Source: Granulicella sp. S156
GTDB lineage: Bacteria; Acidobacteriota; Terriglobia; Terriglobales; Acidobacteriaceae
Assembly: GCF_009766105.1 (NCBI RefSeq)
Contig: NZ_LMUH01000026.1
Span: 422,721-486,720, forward strand
DNA: 64,000 nucleotides
Direction of reading: 5' to 3'
Within the stretch, counting starts at the first letter, position 1, and every line of letters begins with the position of its first letter. A program made the translations under genes and the position numbers. Below are positions 8,984 through 17,470 of the stretch, in pieces. The notes below the pieces were generated by a model. It searched no databases. It was given only the letters and a program-made list of their open reading frames with translations, and was not told the origin of the DNA.

Positions 8984-11677
8984 ATGAAGGCATGTACTCC
9001 GGCGCTCAAAGTTAATCTTCAATTGGACTCTTCTCCAATCCAGCCGACTCACTGCAGATGTACGCACAACAGGCACGTCACGTTTCGGCCAAAGGCATGG
9101 TGCAAGTCTCTTGCAGTGCTGGCTGCGTTCGCGTGCCTCTCCTTCCAGGGAACAGCGCAGACTTTGCCGGGTGGTCGGCAGGTAGTTGCACTGGATCAGC
9201 ACTGGGAGTTCCAGCAGCGTGGCTCCGGTACGGGGCAATGGCTTCCGACTCAGGTTCCCGGAGATGTCCATCTCGACCTTCTGCGAAACAAGCTCATTCC
9301 CGATCCTTACTACCGCGATAACGAGACCAAGTTGCAGTGGATCGAGGAAGCAAACTGGACCTACCGGACCAGGATCGACGTCGATGCAGCGATGTTGCGG
9401 CATGCCCATCAGGACCTTGTCTTCGAGGGCCTCGATACTACCGCTCACGTATTTCTGAATGACCATCCGGTGCTGAACGCCGACAACATGTTCCGCTCCT
9501 GGCGTATTCCGGTCAAAGCCTATCTTCATCCAGGTGCTAATGAGATTCGCGTGGAGTTTGACGCACCTGGCAAGGCCGCTCAGGCGCTCGTAGACGAGGA
9601 CAAGACGAACGCGGAGACCGGGATTCCGGCGAAAGCCTATCTGCGCAAGGCTGCCTATGAGTATGGGTGGGACTGGGGACCGCGTTTCGTAACGAATGGG
9701 ATCACGCAGCCAGCCTATCTCGAAGGCTGGGATGAGGTTCGCATCAGCGACCTGCATATTAGCCAGCCGGATATCTCTCAACAGGTGGCGCATGTTGTCG
9801 CGCAGGTAACTGTAGATTCGAGCGTGGCAGGACCTGCGACGCTCAAACTGAATTACGGCATTGGAGACTCTCGCAATGAGATCTCAAGCCATGTCGAGAT
9901 GCATGAGGGGGTGAACACCCTCTCGATCCCCGTGGATATTGCCCATCCTGCGTTGTGGTATCCGGCCGGCTATGGCGAGCAACCGCTCTATAAGTTTCAC
10001 GCTACCGTGAGCATCGACAGTAAAGTCCAGGACGAGAAGGACGCGCGAACGGGCTTGCGTTCCATACAGCTTCGCCGGGAGCGTGACCAGTGGGGACGTT
10101 CTTTCGGCTTCGTGGTCAATGGCATTCCTGTATTCGCGAAGGGAGCTGCTGTTATTCCATTCGACAGCTTTCCGAATCGTGTTACGCCGGACGTCTATCG
10201 CGGAATTCTTAAGTCCGCAAAAGACGCCAATATGAACATGGTGAGGCTGTGGGGTGGAGGGTATTACGAATCGGAGACCTTCTACAATCTCTGCGATGAG
10301 CTTGGCCTGATGGTATGGCAGGACTTCATGTTTGCCAGCAGTTGGTATCCCGGCTCGTACGATTGGAAGCAGAACGTACGTTTAGAAGCCGAGTACCAGG
10401 TGACGCGACTGCGCAATCATCCCAGCATCACACTCTGGTCTGGGAATAACGAGGATGAATCTGTACTCTATGCCTTCCTCGGGAAGCAATCCGCCGAGGG
10501 AAAGCTGCAGATCTGGAAGGATTACCTCCCTGTATTCAGTGGCCTCATGCCGGAGGTGATTCAGCGCGAAGATGCTGAGGTGCCGTACTGGCCCAGTTCT
10601 CCCAGTGCGGACTATGAGGCAACTACCGACGCGTTCCAGTCGGGTGATGCCCACGACTGGAGCATCTGGCATGGGAGGGAACCCTTCAAAAACTATGAGA
10701 ATCACTTCTATCGATTTTTCTCCGAGTACGGGTTCCAGTCCTTCCCTGAACTGAAGACGGTAGAGTCGTTCACCACTCCGGAGGATAGAGCAAGCATCTT
10801 CACCCCTGTCATGTTGGCGCATCAGAAAAACAATGAAGGTAACTCGATCATTCATGACTACCTTCTGCGCGACTACGCGGAGCCGAAGGACTTTGCGTCG
10901 TTCCTCTATGTAAGCCAGGTGCTGCAGGCGGAGGGCGTCAAAGTTGGCGCTGAACATATGCGCCGCAGCCGTCCTCGAGTGATGGGCTCGCTGTTCTGGC
11001 AGCTCAACGATTGCTGGCCGGTTGCCTCGTGGTCCAGCATCGATTACTACGGACGATGGAAGGCGCTGCAGTACTATGCGCGGCGGTTCTACAGTCCGCT
11101 GCTGGTTTCGCCAGTTGTGCAGGATAGCAACATCCATATCTATGCTGTATCCGATAAGACAGCGCCCACCGCTGCGTCGCTGCGGCTGCGCCTGATGACC
11201 ATGGACGGGAAGGTCGTAAAGGAAGAGACGAAACAGATTACACTGCCCGCGCTTTCCAGCCAACAGTATGAGCAATGGCCGCTCCAGACCGCACTCGCTG
11301 GCGGCCAGGATCTCTCCAAGCTGTTTCTCTCAGCCGATCTGATGGTCGACGGTTCGACCGTTTCCCGCAACCTCCTCTACCTCGCACCAACCAAGCAGGT
11401 GCAGTTGCAACCGGCAATTATCGCTCGAGAGCTTACGAAGGTAGACGGCAGCTATCACCTGAAACTTAAGTCTCCCGTGCTGGCGCGCGATATCTATGTC
11501 ACTCTTGGTGACCTCGACGCAAAGCTATCCGACAACTACATCGATCTGCTGCCGGGAGAGCCGGCTGAACTTACCATCACCACCAGCGCCGACCAGGAGA
11601 CGCTTGAGAGAAATCTGAAGATCACGTCTCTGGTCGACGCCTTCTCCTCGCAACCAACGCAGGCTGCCCAGCGATGA
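8984..11677 (+). CDS. GH2 beta-mannosidase, secreted
   Basis: An 897-residue protein with a long basic N-region followed by a hydrophobic signal segment (LAVLAAFACLSFQGTAQT, residues ~44-61). The GH2 fold follows: jelly-roll sugar-binding domain with WEFQQRG, VPGDVHLDLL and the beta-mannosidase hallmark YEYGWDWGPRF, immunoglobulin-like domain, and TIM barrel. The acid/base Glu490 lies in WSGNNEDES and the nucleophile Glu581 in FFSEYGFQSFPE. The family releases beta-linked mannose, for example the Man-beta-1,4-GlcNAc core of N-glycans or manno-oligosaccharides. The ATG at 8984 is the only plausible in-frame start although its ribosome site is poor. Presence beside two GH92 genes, with GH125 elsewhere in the window, fits mannose-rich glycan degradation. 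Confidence 0.92.
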   Translation: MKACTPALKVNLQLDSSPIQPTHCRCTHNRHVTFRPKAWCKSLAVLAAFACLSFQGTAQTLPGGRQVVALDQHWEFQQRGSGTGQWLPTQVPGDVHLDLLRNKLIPDPYYRDNETKLQWIEEANWTYRTRIDVDAAMLRHAHQDLVFEGLDTTAHVFLNDHPVLNADNMFRSWRIPVKAYLHPGANEIRVEFDAPGKAAQALVDEDKTNAETGIPAKAYLRKAAYEYGWDWGPRFVTNGITQPAYLEGWDEVRISDLHISQPDISQQVAHVVAQVTVDSSVAGPATLKLNYGIGDSRNEISSHVEMHEGVNTLSIPVDIAHPALWYPAGYGEQPLYKFHATVSIDSKVQDEKDARTGLRSIQLRRERDQWGRSFGFVVNGIPVFAKGAAVIPFDSFPNRVTPDVYRGILKSAKDANMNMVRLWGGGYYESETFYNLCDELGLMVWQDFMFASSWYPGSYDWKQNVRLEAEYQVTRLRNHPSITLWSGNNEDESVLYAFLGKQSAEGKLQIWKDYLPVFSGLMPEVIQREDAEVPYWPSSPSADYEATTDAFQSGDAHDWSIWHGREPFKNYENHFYRFFSEYGFQSFPELKTVESFTTPEDRASIFTPVMLAHQKNNEGNSIIHDYLLRDYAEPKDFASFLYVSQVLQAEGVKVGAEHMRRSRPRVMGSLFWQLNDCWPVASWSSIDYYGRWKALQYYARRFYSPLLVSPVVQDSNIHIYAVSDKTAPTAASLRLRLMTMDGKVVKEETKQITLPALSSQQYEQWPLQTALAGGQDLSKLFLSADLMVDGSTVSRNLLYLAPTKQVQLQPAIIARELTKVDGSYHLKLKSPVLARDIYVTLGDLDAKLSDNYIDLLPGEPAELTITTSADQETLERNLKITSLVDAFSSQPTQAAQR

Positions 11678-11742
11678 GTTTCTTGCGTGAGAACTTCCGC
11701 TGCTGATAGTGCAGCGTGTCCTATCCAATCATCGAGGTGCTT

Positions 11743-12687
11743 ATGCAACGTGTTCCATCGCGAATGCAGGTCTTCTTATTAGCCGTTCTGGTCATCGTGT
11801 TTCTATCCACAACCTGCCGAGCGAAGGGGCAAACATCGAACAAGCCGGGGGACTGGGCCGAGTTAGCCTCTTTTCACTACGGCATCAATGCGGACATTAC
11901 CTATGGTGTCTTCAACAACACGCCGGTGCATCTGGACGTTTGGGAGAATCACGCGGCGAAGGGACCTGTGCCAACGCTTGTCTACATTCATGGAGGAGGC
12001 TGGGTCTTTGGAGCCAAAGGAGGAGCGCCTAACCTCTTTCTTCCGTATGTCGCACGAGGATGGAACATCGTCAATGTGGAGTATCGGATGGCACCCAGTG
12101 GCACGGCTCCTGCAGCCGTGCAGGACAGCCGATGCGCGCTGCGTTGGGTCTATAACAATGCAGCAACGTACCACTTCGATCTGAATCGCATTGTGCTGAC
12201 CGGGCACTCGGCTGGTGGGCATCTCGCGCTGATCACTGGCATGCTGCCCGCAGACACGGATCTTGACTCTGCCTGCCCGGTCGAATCAACCTCACCACCC
12301 TTGAAGGTCGCCGCCATCGTGAACTGGTACGGCATCACGGACGTGGATGATCTACTCGGTGGCCCTGACCGCAAGACCTACGCCATCGAGTGGGTGGGCG
12401 GAGCCAACAATCACGAGATCGCCAAAGAGGTTTCACCCCTGACCTACGTCCGTTCTGGTCTGCCACCCATCATCAGCATCCATGGCGATCAAGATTCTAC
12501 CGTGCCCTACTCGCAGGCTGTACGGCTGCAACAGGCGCTCGATCATGCAGGCGTCAAAAATAAGCTGGTCACTATTCCCGGAGGTAGTCACGGCGGTTAC
12601 TCAGACGAGCAGACTCTGCGCGCCTTCCATGAGATATGGGACTTTCTCGATGGCGTACTTCCGGGTGGCTCCTCTGTGGCGAGATGA
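11743..12687 (+). CDS. Secreted alpha/beta hydrolase (esterase/lipase, HGGGW type)
   Basis: A 314-residue protein starting at ATG 11743 with GAGGTG a few bases upstream; a GTG at 11716 is the longer alternative. An N-terminal signal peptide (VFLLAVLVIVFLST) is followed by the BD-FAE/hormone-sensitive-lipase-like fold. The oxyanion motif HGGGW, nucleophile elbow GHSAGG (Ser156), acid Asp251 in HGDQDSTVP and His283 in GGSHGG form a complete catalytic set. It probably removes acetyl or feruloyl-type esters from glycans. It follows the GH2 gene by 65 bp on the same strand. Its stop lies 7 bp from the stop of the convergent GH92 gene, with no room for a terminator between them. Confidence 0.85.
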   Translation: MQRVPSRMQVFLLAVLVIVFLSTTCRAKGQTSNKPGDWAELASFHYGINADITYGVFNNTPVHLDVWENHAAKGPVPTLVYIHGGGWVFGAKGGAPNLFLPYVARGWNIVNVEYRMAPSGTAPAAVQDSRCALRWVYNNAATYHFDLNRIVLTGHSAGGHLALITGMLPADTDLDSACPVESTSPPLKVAAIVNWYGITDVDDLLGGPDRKTYAIEWVGGANNHEIAKEVSPLTYVRSGLPPIISIHGDQDSTVPYSQAVRLQQALDHAGVKNKLVTIPGGSHGGYSDEQTLRAFHEIWDFLDGVLPGGSSVAR

Positions 12688-12694
12688 GGTCCTA

Positions 12695-15082
12695 TCAGAC
12701 ACGACGTGTCTCGAATAGATCCGGTGGAAGCGCCTCTTTCGATGTTCCTCTATGCAGATTGGGCTGCGGGCCCATCTGGAACTCGAGCACACCTCCTGCG
12801 ACGATTTCATGATGCCGAATCCACGAGCGTTCCAGTGGCTTGCCATTCAGCGTTACAGATTGGACGAACATGTTTTCCGGCGAGTTTTTACGGCCAATGA
12901 CCGTGAACGATTTGTTGCCGTACCAAGAGGGATCGAGCGCGATCGTCAGCCGTTCGAAGAGCGGGGCTCCTAAGACATACACATCCGTGCCAGGGCAGAC
13001 GGGGTAGAAGCCGAGCGCGCTCATCACGTACCAGGCTGACATCTGTCCGACGTCGTCGTTGCCGCAGATTCCATTGACGCCAGCACCATAGGCCTTGTCC
13101 AGGATCCGTCGCACCCATTTCTGTGTGAGCCAGGGTTTGCCGACATAGCTGAATAAGTAAGCGATGTGATGCACGGGCTCGTTCGAGTGGTTGTAGTAGG
13201 GGTTCCATCCAAACGATGGAGGCGTCTTCTCGAAGAAGTCTTCGAGGCTTGAGGCGAACGCATTCTCACCCATCAGCGCGATTAGTCCGTAGACATCGTG
13301 AGGCACGAACCATGATTGCTGGAGAGGATTGCTCTCCGTGCATCCTTGTCCAAAGGCGGTTGCGCCTTCCCATGGAATCCAGTCGCCACTCTTCGCGCGT
13401 CCTCGCATGCTCTTGTGAGAGGGATCGAAGATCTTAGCGTAGTTTTTCGACCGCGCCTTATAGTCTGCCGCATCCTGCGTCTTGCCGAGATGATCCGCCA
13501 AAGCCCCCACACACCAGTCGAAGTAGGCGTTGTCGAGAGTCCATGAGACCTGATCGGGTACATAGCCGCGCTCCAGGTAAAACGCGTTCTCCGGACGATT
13601 CGTTTTGTCTCCGGTTCCGCTGGCCGTTTGGGTGCAGGCGGCGTATGCCTTGGTCACATCGAACTTACGGATGCCTTTGGTGTAGGCATCGGCGATTACC
13701 GCGATGGCAGGATCGCCGTCCATGCAACCGCTGTAGGCGTTCATAATCTCCCAACGCTCCAGATATCCTCTGCCGCTCAGGTTGGCGATTTCAACGAGAG
13801 AGTTGATCGTATCGTTCACGAGAGACGGGTTGAGAATCGTCATGAGAGGGCAGTAGGTTCGGAAGACGTCCCATCCGCTGAAGATGGTGCGGTAGTGAAA
13901 ATCTTTCTCCTGCCGGATGGTGCCATCAGCGGCAATATATCGTCCGTCGCAGTCTGCGATCTTCCGCGGATCGATCATGCAGTGATAGAGGGCGGTTGCG
14001 AAGATCTTGCGCTGTTCGATCGTGGCGCCGCTCACTTCGAGTCTGCTTGTCTCGGTAATCCATTGATCGCGCGCCTTCTTGCGCGCCACATCAAAATTCC
14101 AGTGGGGGAGCTCTTCGCTGAGATTCCGGCGCGCCCCGTCAAGGTCTACAAACGAGATTCCCGACTTGACGAGGATCTGTTCTCCTTGCGTGGTTCGAAA
14201 TTCCGCGTAGAAGCCGAGGTACCCGGCGTGTGCTTCCTGCTTGTCCGGCGTCACGGTGGCGTTCCGTGCGTGCTCGTAAAATTCGTTTGTCTGGAAGTAG
14301 TCCACCAGGGGCGACTTTTGCTGGAGTTCGCCTGGAGGTATATCGATCGTCCACACTCCTGATGCGGCAAACGGCTTCGAGAACTCCATGCGGAAGTAGC
14401 ACGTGTAGTTGACGTGACCAGCTCCGTTCCCCCAGCCTCCGCCCTGTTCAGGGCAATGCATCCAGCCTTCGATTGTGTGGTCGTTGACTGCCCGTACAAA
14501 CTGCTCGGTCGAGGTCCCACCGATTCGTCGAGCCAGATCGATTTGAATGCGCACCTGGTCGGATTGCGGATAGGTGAAGCGCAACATGCCCGCATGCGGT
14601 GCTGCTGTAAGCTCGACGTGGATGTTGTAGTCGGAGAGGATGACCGCGTAGTATCCGCACTCTGCCACCTCGCTCGCATGATCAAACTTCGACCGCCAGC
14701 CCTCACCTGGATGATCGAGCCGGCCACTCGCCGGCTTGAATGCGCCGGTCATGGGCATGGTCAAGAGATTGCCGAAGTCGCCGTACCAGCCAACGCCGCT
14801 CATACGCGTGTAGCTGAAGCCTTCTATTGTTTTGTTTTCGTAGGAGTAGCCAGGGGCGTTGTCTCCGCCAGTCACTGTGTCCGGGCCAAGCTGCACGATG
14901 CCAAAGGGCGTTGTGGGGCCTGGAAACGTCTTGCCTTCTCCAAGGTCACGGCTGGTGCTTGCGCCAATCAACGGAGAGATAAAGTCAGCGTTGACGTAGG
15001 TGGGCGTTATGGCCCTGGCAAGGTAAGGAGTAGCGGCGCCAACTATTGCGATTCGACCGAAGTCGCGTCAGGTAACGTTCAT
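12695..15082 (-). CDS. GH92 family alpha-mannosidase with in-frame TGA in its Tat signal peptide (possible pseudogene)
   Basis: The catalytic body is intact: family N-terminal motif YVNADFISPLIG, PGPTTPFG, general-acid motif HSNEPVHHIAYL with the normal Glu, and GNDDVGQMSAWYV. The natural start appears to be ATG at 15082, preceded by AAGGA at ribosome-binding distance. The first codons read Met-Asn-Val-Thr-stop-Arg-Asp-Phe-Gly-Arg and continue in the same frame through a hydrophobic signal segment into the enzyme. The stop (TGA, 15070-15068) occupies the place of the first Arg of a canonical T-R-R-D-F-G-R Tat motif. The only in-frame common start after it is TTG at 14971, which has no ribosome site, cuts off the signal peptide and splits the first conserved motif. 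It is therefore a recently broken gene, a sequence error or a readthrough case. It lies downstream of the LytTR pair. Confidence 0.85.
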
Positions 15083-15108
15083 TGAAGCAGGTCCTTACAG
15101 GCAAATCG

Positions 15109-15122
15109 TGGTATCGATACCA
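15109..15122. promoter_or_regulatory. LacI-type operator candidate upstream of the second GH92 gene
   Basis: TGGTATCGATACCA is a perfect 14-bp palindrome with a central CG. It lies 27 bp upstream of the ATG at 15082 on the minus strand, between the response regulator stop and the GH92 gene. Form and position match the site at 8948-8965, so both mannosidase genes may answer to one LacI-family repressor encoded elsewhere. Confidence 0.5.
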
Positions 15123-15194
15123 TACGCTCTCAACAATCAGATGCGCAAGGGGAATGCTCCAGCCGACATCGTCCAGCTATACCCCGGAACACTT

Positions 15195-16013
15195 CTATCG
15201 GCTGGCTGTTCTATCTGCCGATATGGGATTAGCGCGGAGAGCGGCCTTATTCCGCAGCAGCTTGCGCAGATGGTCGCTGTATGTCCTGCTTACGCGCAGG
15301 GCGGTTCCATTCCGCAGCGTCACGCAGCAGTCGCGGTTGGGCAGCGAGGAGATGTTTGCAATTCGGTTGACGCGCACGATGGCTCCGCGATGGATCCGTA
15401 TAAACGCGCCGGCGTCGAGCCGGCTGCTAAGTACGCTCAGTGACTCACGAATCAGGTGAGTGCGTGTTCCGACATGAATTTCGGCATAGTCGCCCTGTGC
15501 TTCAATCCAGTCGATTTCGTCTACGTTCACGAAACGCACCTGTTTGCCGATGCGTACGCTGAGTTCTCGAAGTGGGGGTTCTGTGCGCTCGTCCTGGTTT
15601 GTCCGCAGCAGGTTCTGCATGCGTTCGCGATACTCTGCTGCTCCCTGATTGCCCAGGACTCGCCGCGCATGTTGTAGCGCCGCGGAAAAGCGTGCGTCAT
15701 CCACGGGCTTCAGCAGGTAGTCGATCGCATGTACTTCGAACGCCCGCAGCACGTATTCATCGAACGCAGTTAGAAAGATGACGAAGGGATGCGCTTCGGA
15801 GGGCAGGGTCCGCAGAAGATCGATGCCATTCAGATACGGCATCTGGATATCAAGAAAGACGAGGTCCGGCTTTTGTTGGAGGATGAACTCCTGAGCTTCG
15901 CGTCCGTTGACACACTCGCCGATGATCTCGATGTCACGGTGGTGCTGCAGCCGAAGCGTTACGCCTTGCCTGGCGAGGGGTTCATCATCGACAACAAGTA
16001 CCTTGATCTTCAT
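15195..16013 (-). CDS. LytTR-family response regulator
   Basis: A 272-residue two-domain regulator. The receiver domain (residues ~3-120) shows the acidic pair VVDDE, phospho-acceptor Asp55 in FLDIQMP, the Thr in FLTAFDEY and the Lys in LLKPVDD. The LytTR DNA-binding domain (~155-255) carries VDEIDWIEAQGDYAEIH, LSSRLD and FIRIHRGAIVRVNRI. LytTR proteins bind direct repeats and often control secreted factors. Its ATG overlaps the TGA of the upstream sensor kinase by 4 bp (ATGA), showing translational coupling with its partner. The GH92 gene follows 112 bp downstream. Confidence 0.93.
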   Translation of the reverse strand: MKIKVLVVDDEPLARQGVTLRLQHHRDIEIIGECVNGREAQEFILQQKPDLVFLDIQMPYLNGIDLLRTLPSEAHPFVIFLTAFDEYVLRAFEVHAIDYLLKPVDDARFSAALQHARRVLGNQGAAEYRERMQNLLRTNQDERTEPPLRELSVRIGKQVRFVNVDEIDWIEAQGDYAEIHVGTRTHLIRESLSVLSSRLDAGAFIRIHRGAIVRVNRIANISSLPNRDCCVTLRNGTALRVSRTYSDHLRKLLRNKAALRANPISADRTASR

Positions 16014-17119
16014 AGGCCTGACTGCGGTAGCTTATATTCGATGTTATTCCTGTTCATTGAAAGTGGCATCCGCAACGCGACCTCGTAGTTGCCACGGGCA
16101 TTGGTGGTAGTGTGCATGCTGCTCTCAGCGCCATACATCTGCTCGAGCCGCTGGCGGACATTTTCGAGACCAACGCCTCCTATACGTGGCACTCCGTCCA
16201 GCAGCATGGCTGCGGATTCTTGCGGTGGCTCGTTTTCTATCAGCAGCTCCAGGCGGTCTCCTTGACGGTGCGTCTTCACTAGAATAAATCCGCCCTGTGG
16301 CCGACGCGCAATGCCATGGCGGACCGCGTTTTCAACCAGTGGCTGCAGAATGAGCCGCGGCACGATGGTGTCGACAAGTGTTTGATCGATGTCCCAGCGT
16401 ACAGTGAGACGGTCGCCGAAGCGCACTTCCTCAATCGCGAGGTACTCTTCGGTGACCGCGAGTTCGTCGCTCAAGGGAATCGTATGGAGATCGGGCGCAT
16501 CCAGCGTACTACGCAGCAGGTGCGCGAGCTTGCCGATCATTTCGGTGGCGGCGAACGGCTGATTGTTGAGTACGAGGGTTGAGATCGCATTCATGGTGTT
16601 GAAGAGGAAGTGTGGTTGCAGCTGAAAGCGGAGTGCACGTAGTTGTGCTTCCTGCGCCATGATTTCTGTTGCAATCAGTTGACGGTGCTTCTCCTCGAGT
16701 GCCAGGTAGTGCTTGATGCCGAAGTAGAACGAACTCCAGGCGATAAGTGCAAACCAGCCGCTGGGCGTGGCTGTAATGACGTCAACCCACCTGAACGGCG
16801 GTCGCCCGTGGCTGAGCCGCACTGCTGCTTCAAAGGCACTTGCCGAGCACAGCATCCCAAGCGGAAAAGATGCCAGCATGCACACGAGAGCAACCGTCCA
16901 AACGCGTGCATGTTGCTTCCAGAGGGAGTGGCAGAGCCAATACATAGGAAAGCTGGCGAGAAAACTGCTCAGCAGGAAGGCGCCACGAAAGGCGTCGTAA
17001 TCGAACCTGCGCCACCACGGCAGAGAGCACAACACGTTTACGCCGATGTAGGTTCCCCAGCCGATAAGCTGCAAGGGCCAGAAGCGCAGAAACCGTAGAT
17101 TGGAATCAGTTTTTTTCAA
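16010..17119 (-). CDS. LytS-like sensor histidine kinase (His_kinase family)
   Basis: A 369-residue membrane kinase. The N-terminal ~140 residues hold about four hydrophobic segments (LQLIGWGTYIGVNVLCSLP, AFLLSSFLASFPMYWLC, VALVCMLASFPLGML, GWFALIAWSSFYFG). A short coiled linker leads to the PF06580-type phospho-acceptor block RFQLQPHFLFNTMNAIS (His170) and a GHKL ATPase with LILQPLVENAVRHGI and GIGLENVRQRL-like GVGLENVRQRL. No periplasmic sensor domain is visible, so the signal is probably sensed in or at the membrane. The start is TTG at 17119, inside the first of three 23-bp repeats. It is translationally coupled to the LytTR regulator. Confidence 0.92.
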   Translation of the reverse strand: MKKTDSNLRFLRFWPLQLIGWGTYIGVNVLCSLPWWRRFDYDAFRGAFLLSSFLASFPMYWLCHSLWKQHARVWTVALVCMLASFPLGMLCSASAFEAAVRLSHGRPPFRWVDVITATPSGWFALIAWSSFYFGIKHYLALEEKHRQLIATEIMAQEAQLRALRFQLQPHFLFNTMNAISTLVLNNQPFAATEMIGKLAHLLRSTLDAPDLHTIPLSDELAVTEEYLAIEEVRFGDRLTVRWDIDQTLVDTIVPRLILQPLVENAVRHGIARRPQGGFILVKTHRQGDRLELLIENEPPQESAAMLLDGVPRIGGVGLENVRQRLEQMYGAESSMHTTTNARGNYEVALRMPLSMNRNNIEYKLPQSGL

Positions 17120-17172
17120 TGGGTTTAATCAGTTCGCTTCAATGGTCTTAATCATTTCTTTTCAGTGGTCTT
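17104..17172. repeat. Three contiguous 23-bp direct repeats at the LytS-type kinase start
   Basis: Units lie at 17104-17126, 17127-17149 and 17150-17172 with no gap between them. Units 1 and 2 agree at 18 of 23 positions, units 2 and 3 at 19 of 23. Each begins AATCA followed by a T-rich run and then a TTCARTGG core. The TCAGTT core of units 1 and 2 (TCATTT in unit 3) resembles the half-site bound by LytTR proteins, and a 23-bp period is about two helical turns. The first unit covers the TTG start of the kinase gene. This is a plausible autoregulatory site, or a site controlling the divergent protease gene. Confidence 0.65.
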
Positions 17173-17470
17173 ATTGTAGGCACACAACACAGGCATTACA
17201 GCCATCGGTTCGGCGCAGGAAGTGCACGGCTCGGCGCATATCGAGCTTTGAGCTGGATTACAGGAGCGTTACGGGATGTACGCTCAGACGCAAGTAAAGA
17301 CTCACCTCACAATTTTCGCAATGCCTGCCACCGGCTCGCATCGCTGTTATCGATGATGCCGTTCGGGCCTGGCAACTCAAGTCTTATGGCTCCAGATGCT
17401 GCTCATGATCGCAGTGTTTTATTTCCCGGGAGCCACAGAAGTACCTGACGTTTCTGAAGGAGTTTGGTCG
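17173..17470. other. Divergent intergenic region, kinase to S53 peptidase
   Basis: Together with the repeats the gene-free stretch runs from 17120 to 17470. Apart from the repeats I see no gene, terminator or clear promoter here. AAGGAG immediately before 17471 is the ribosome site of the peptidase. Confidence 0.5.

Noticed and set aside
15068..15070. TGA in the second GH92 gene read as selenocysteine, prompted by the SelA-like genes in the window
   Set aside because: The TGA lies in a signal peptide, at an Arg position, not an active site. The SelA-like proteins are exported PLP enzymes of the DgaE type rather than true selenocysteine synthases, and no SECIS, selB or tRNA-Sec is visible.
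17104..17172. Short CRISPR array
   Set aside because: The 23-bp units are contiguous without spacers, imperfect, and no cas gene is near.
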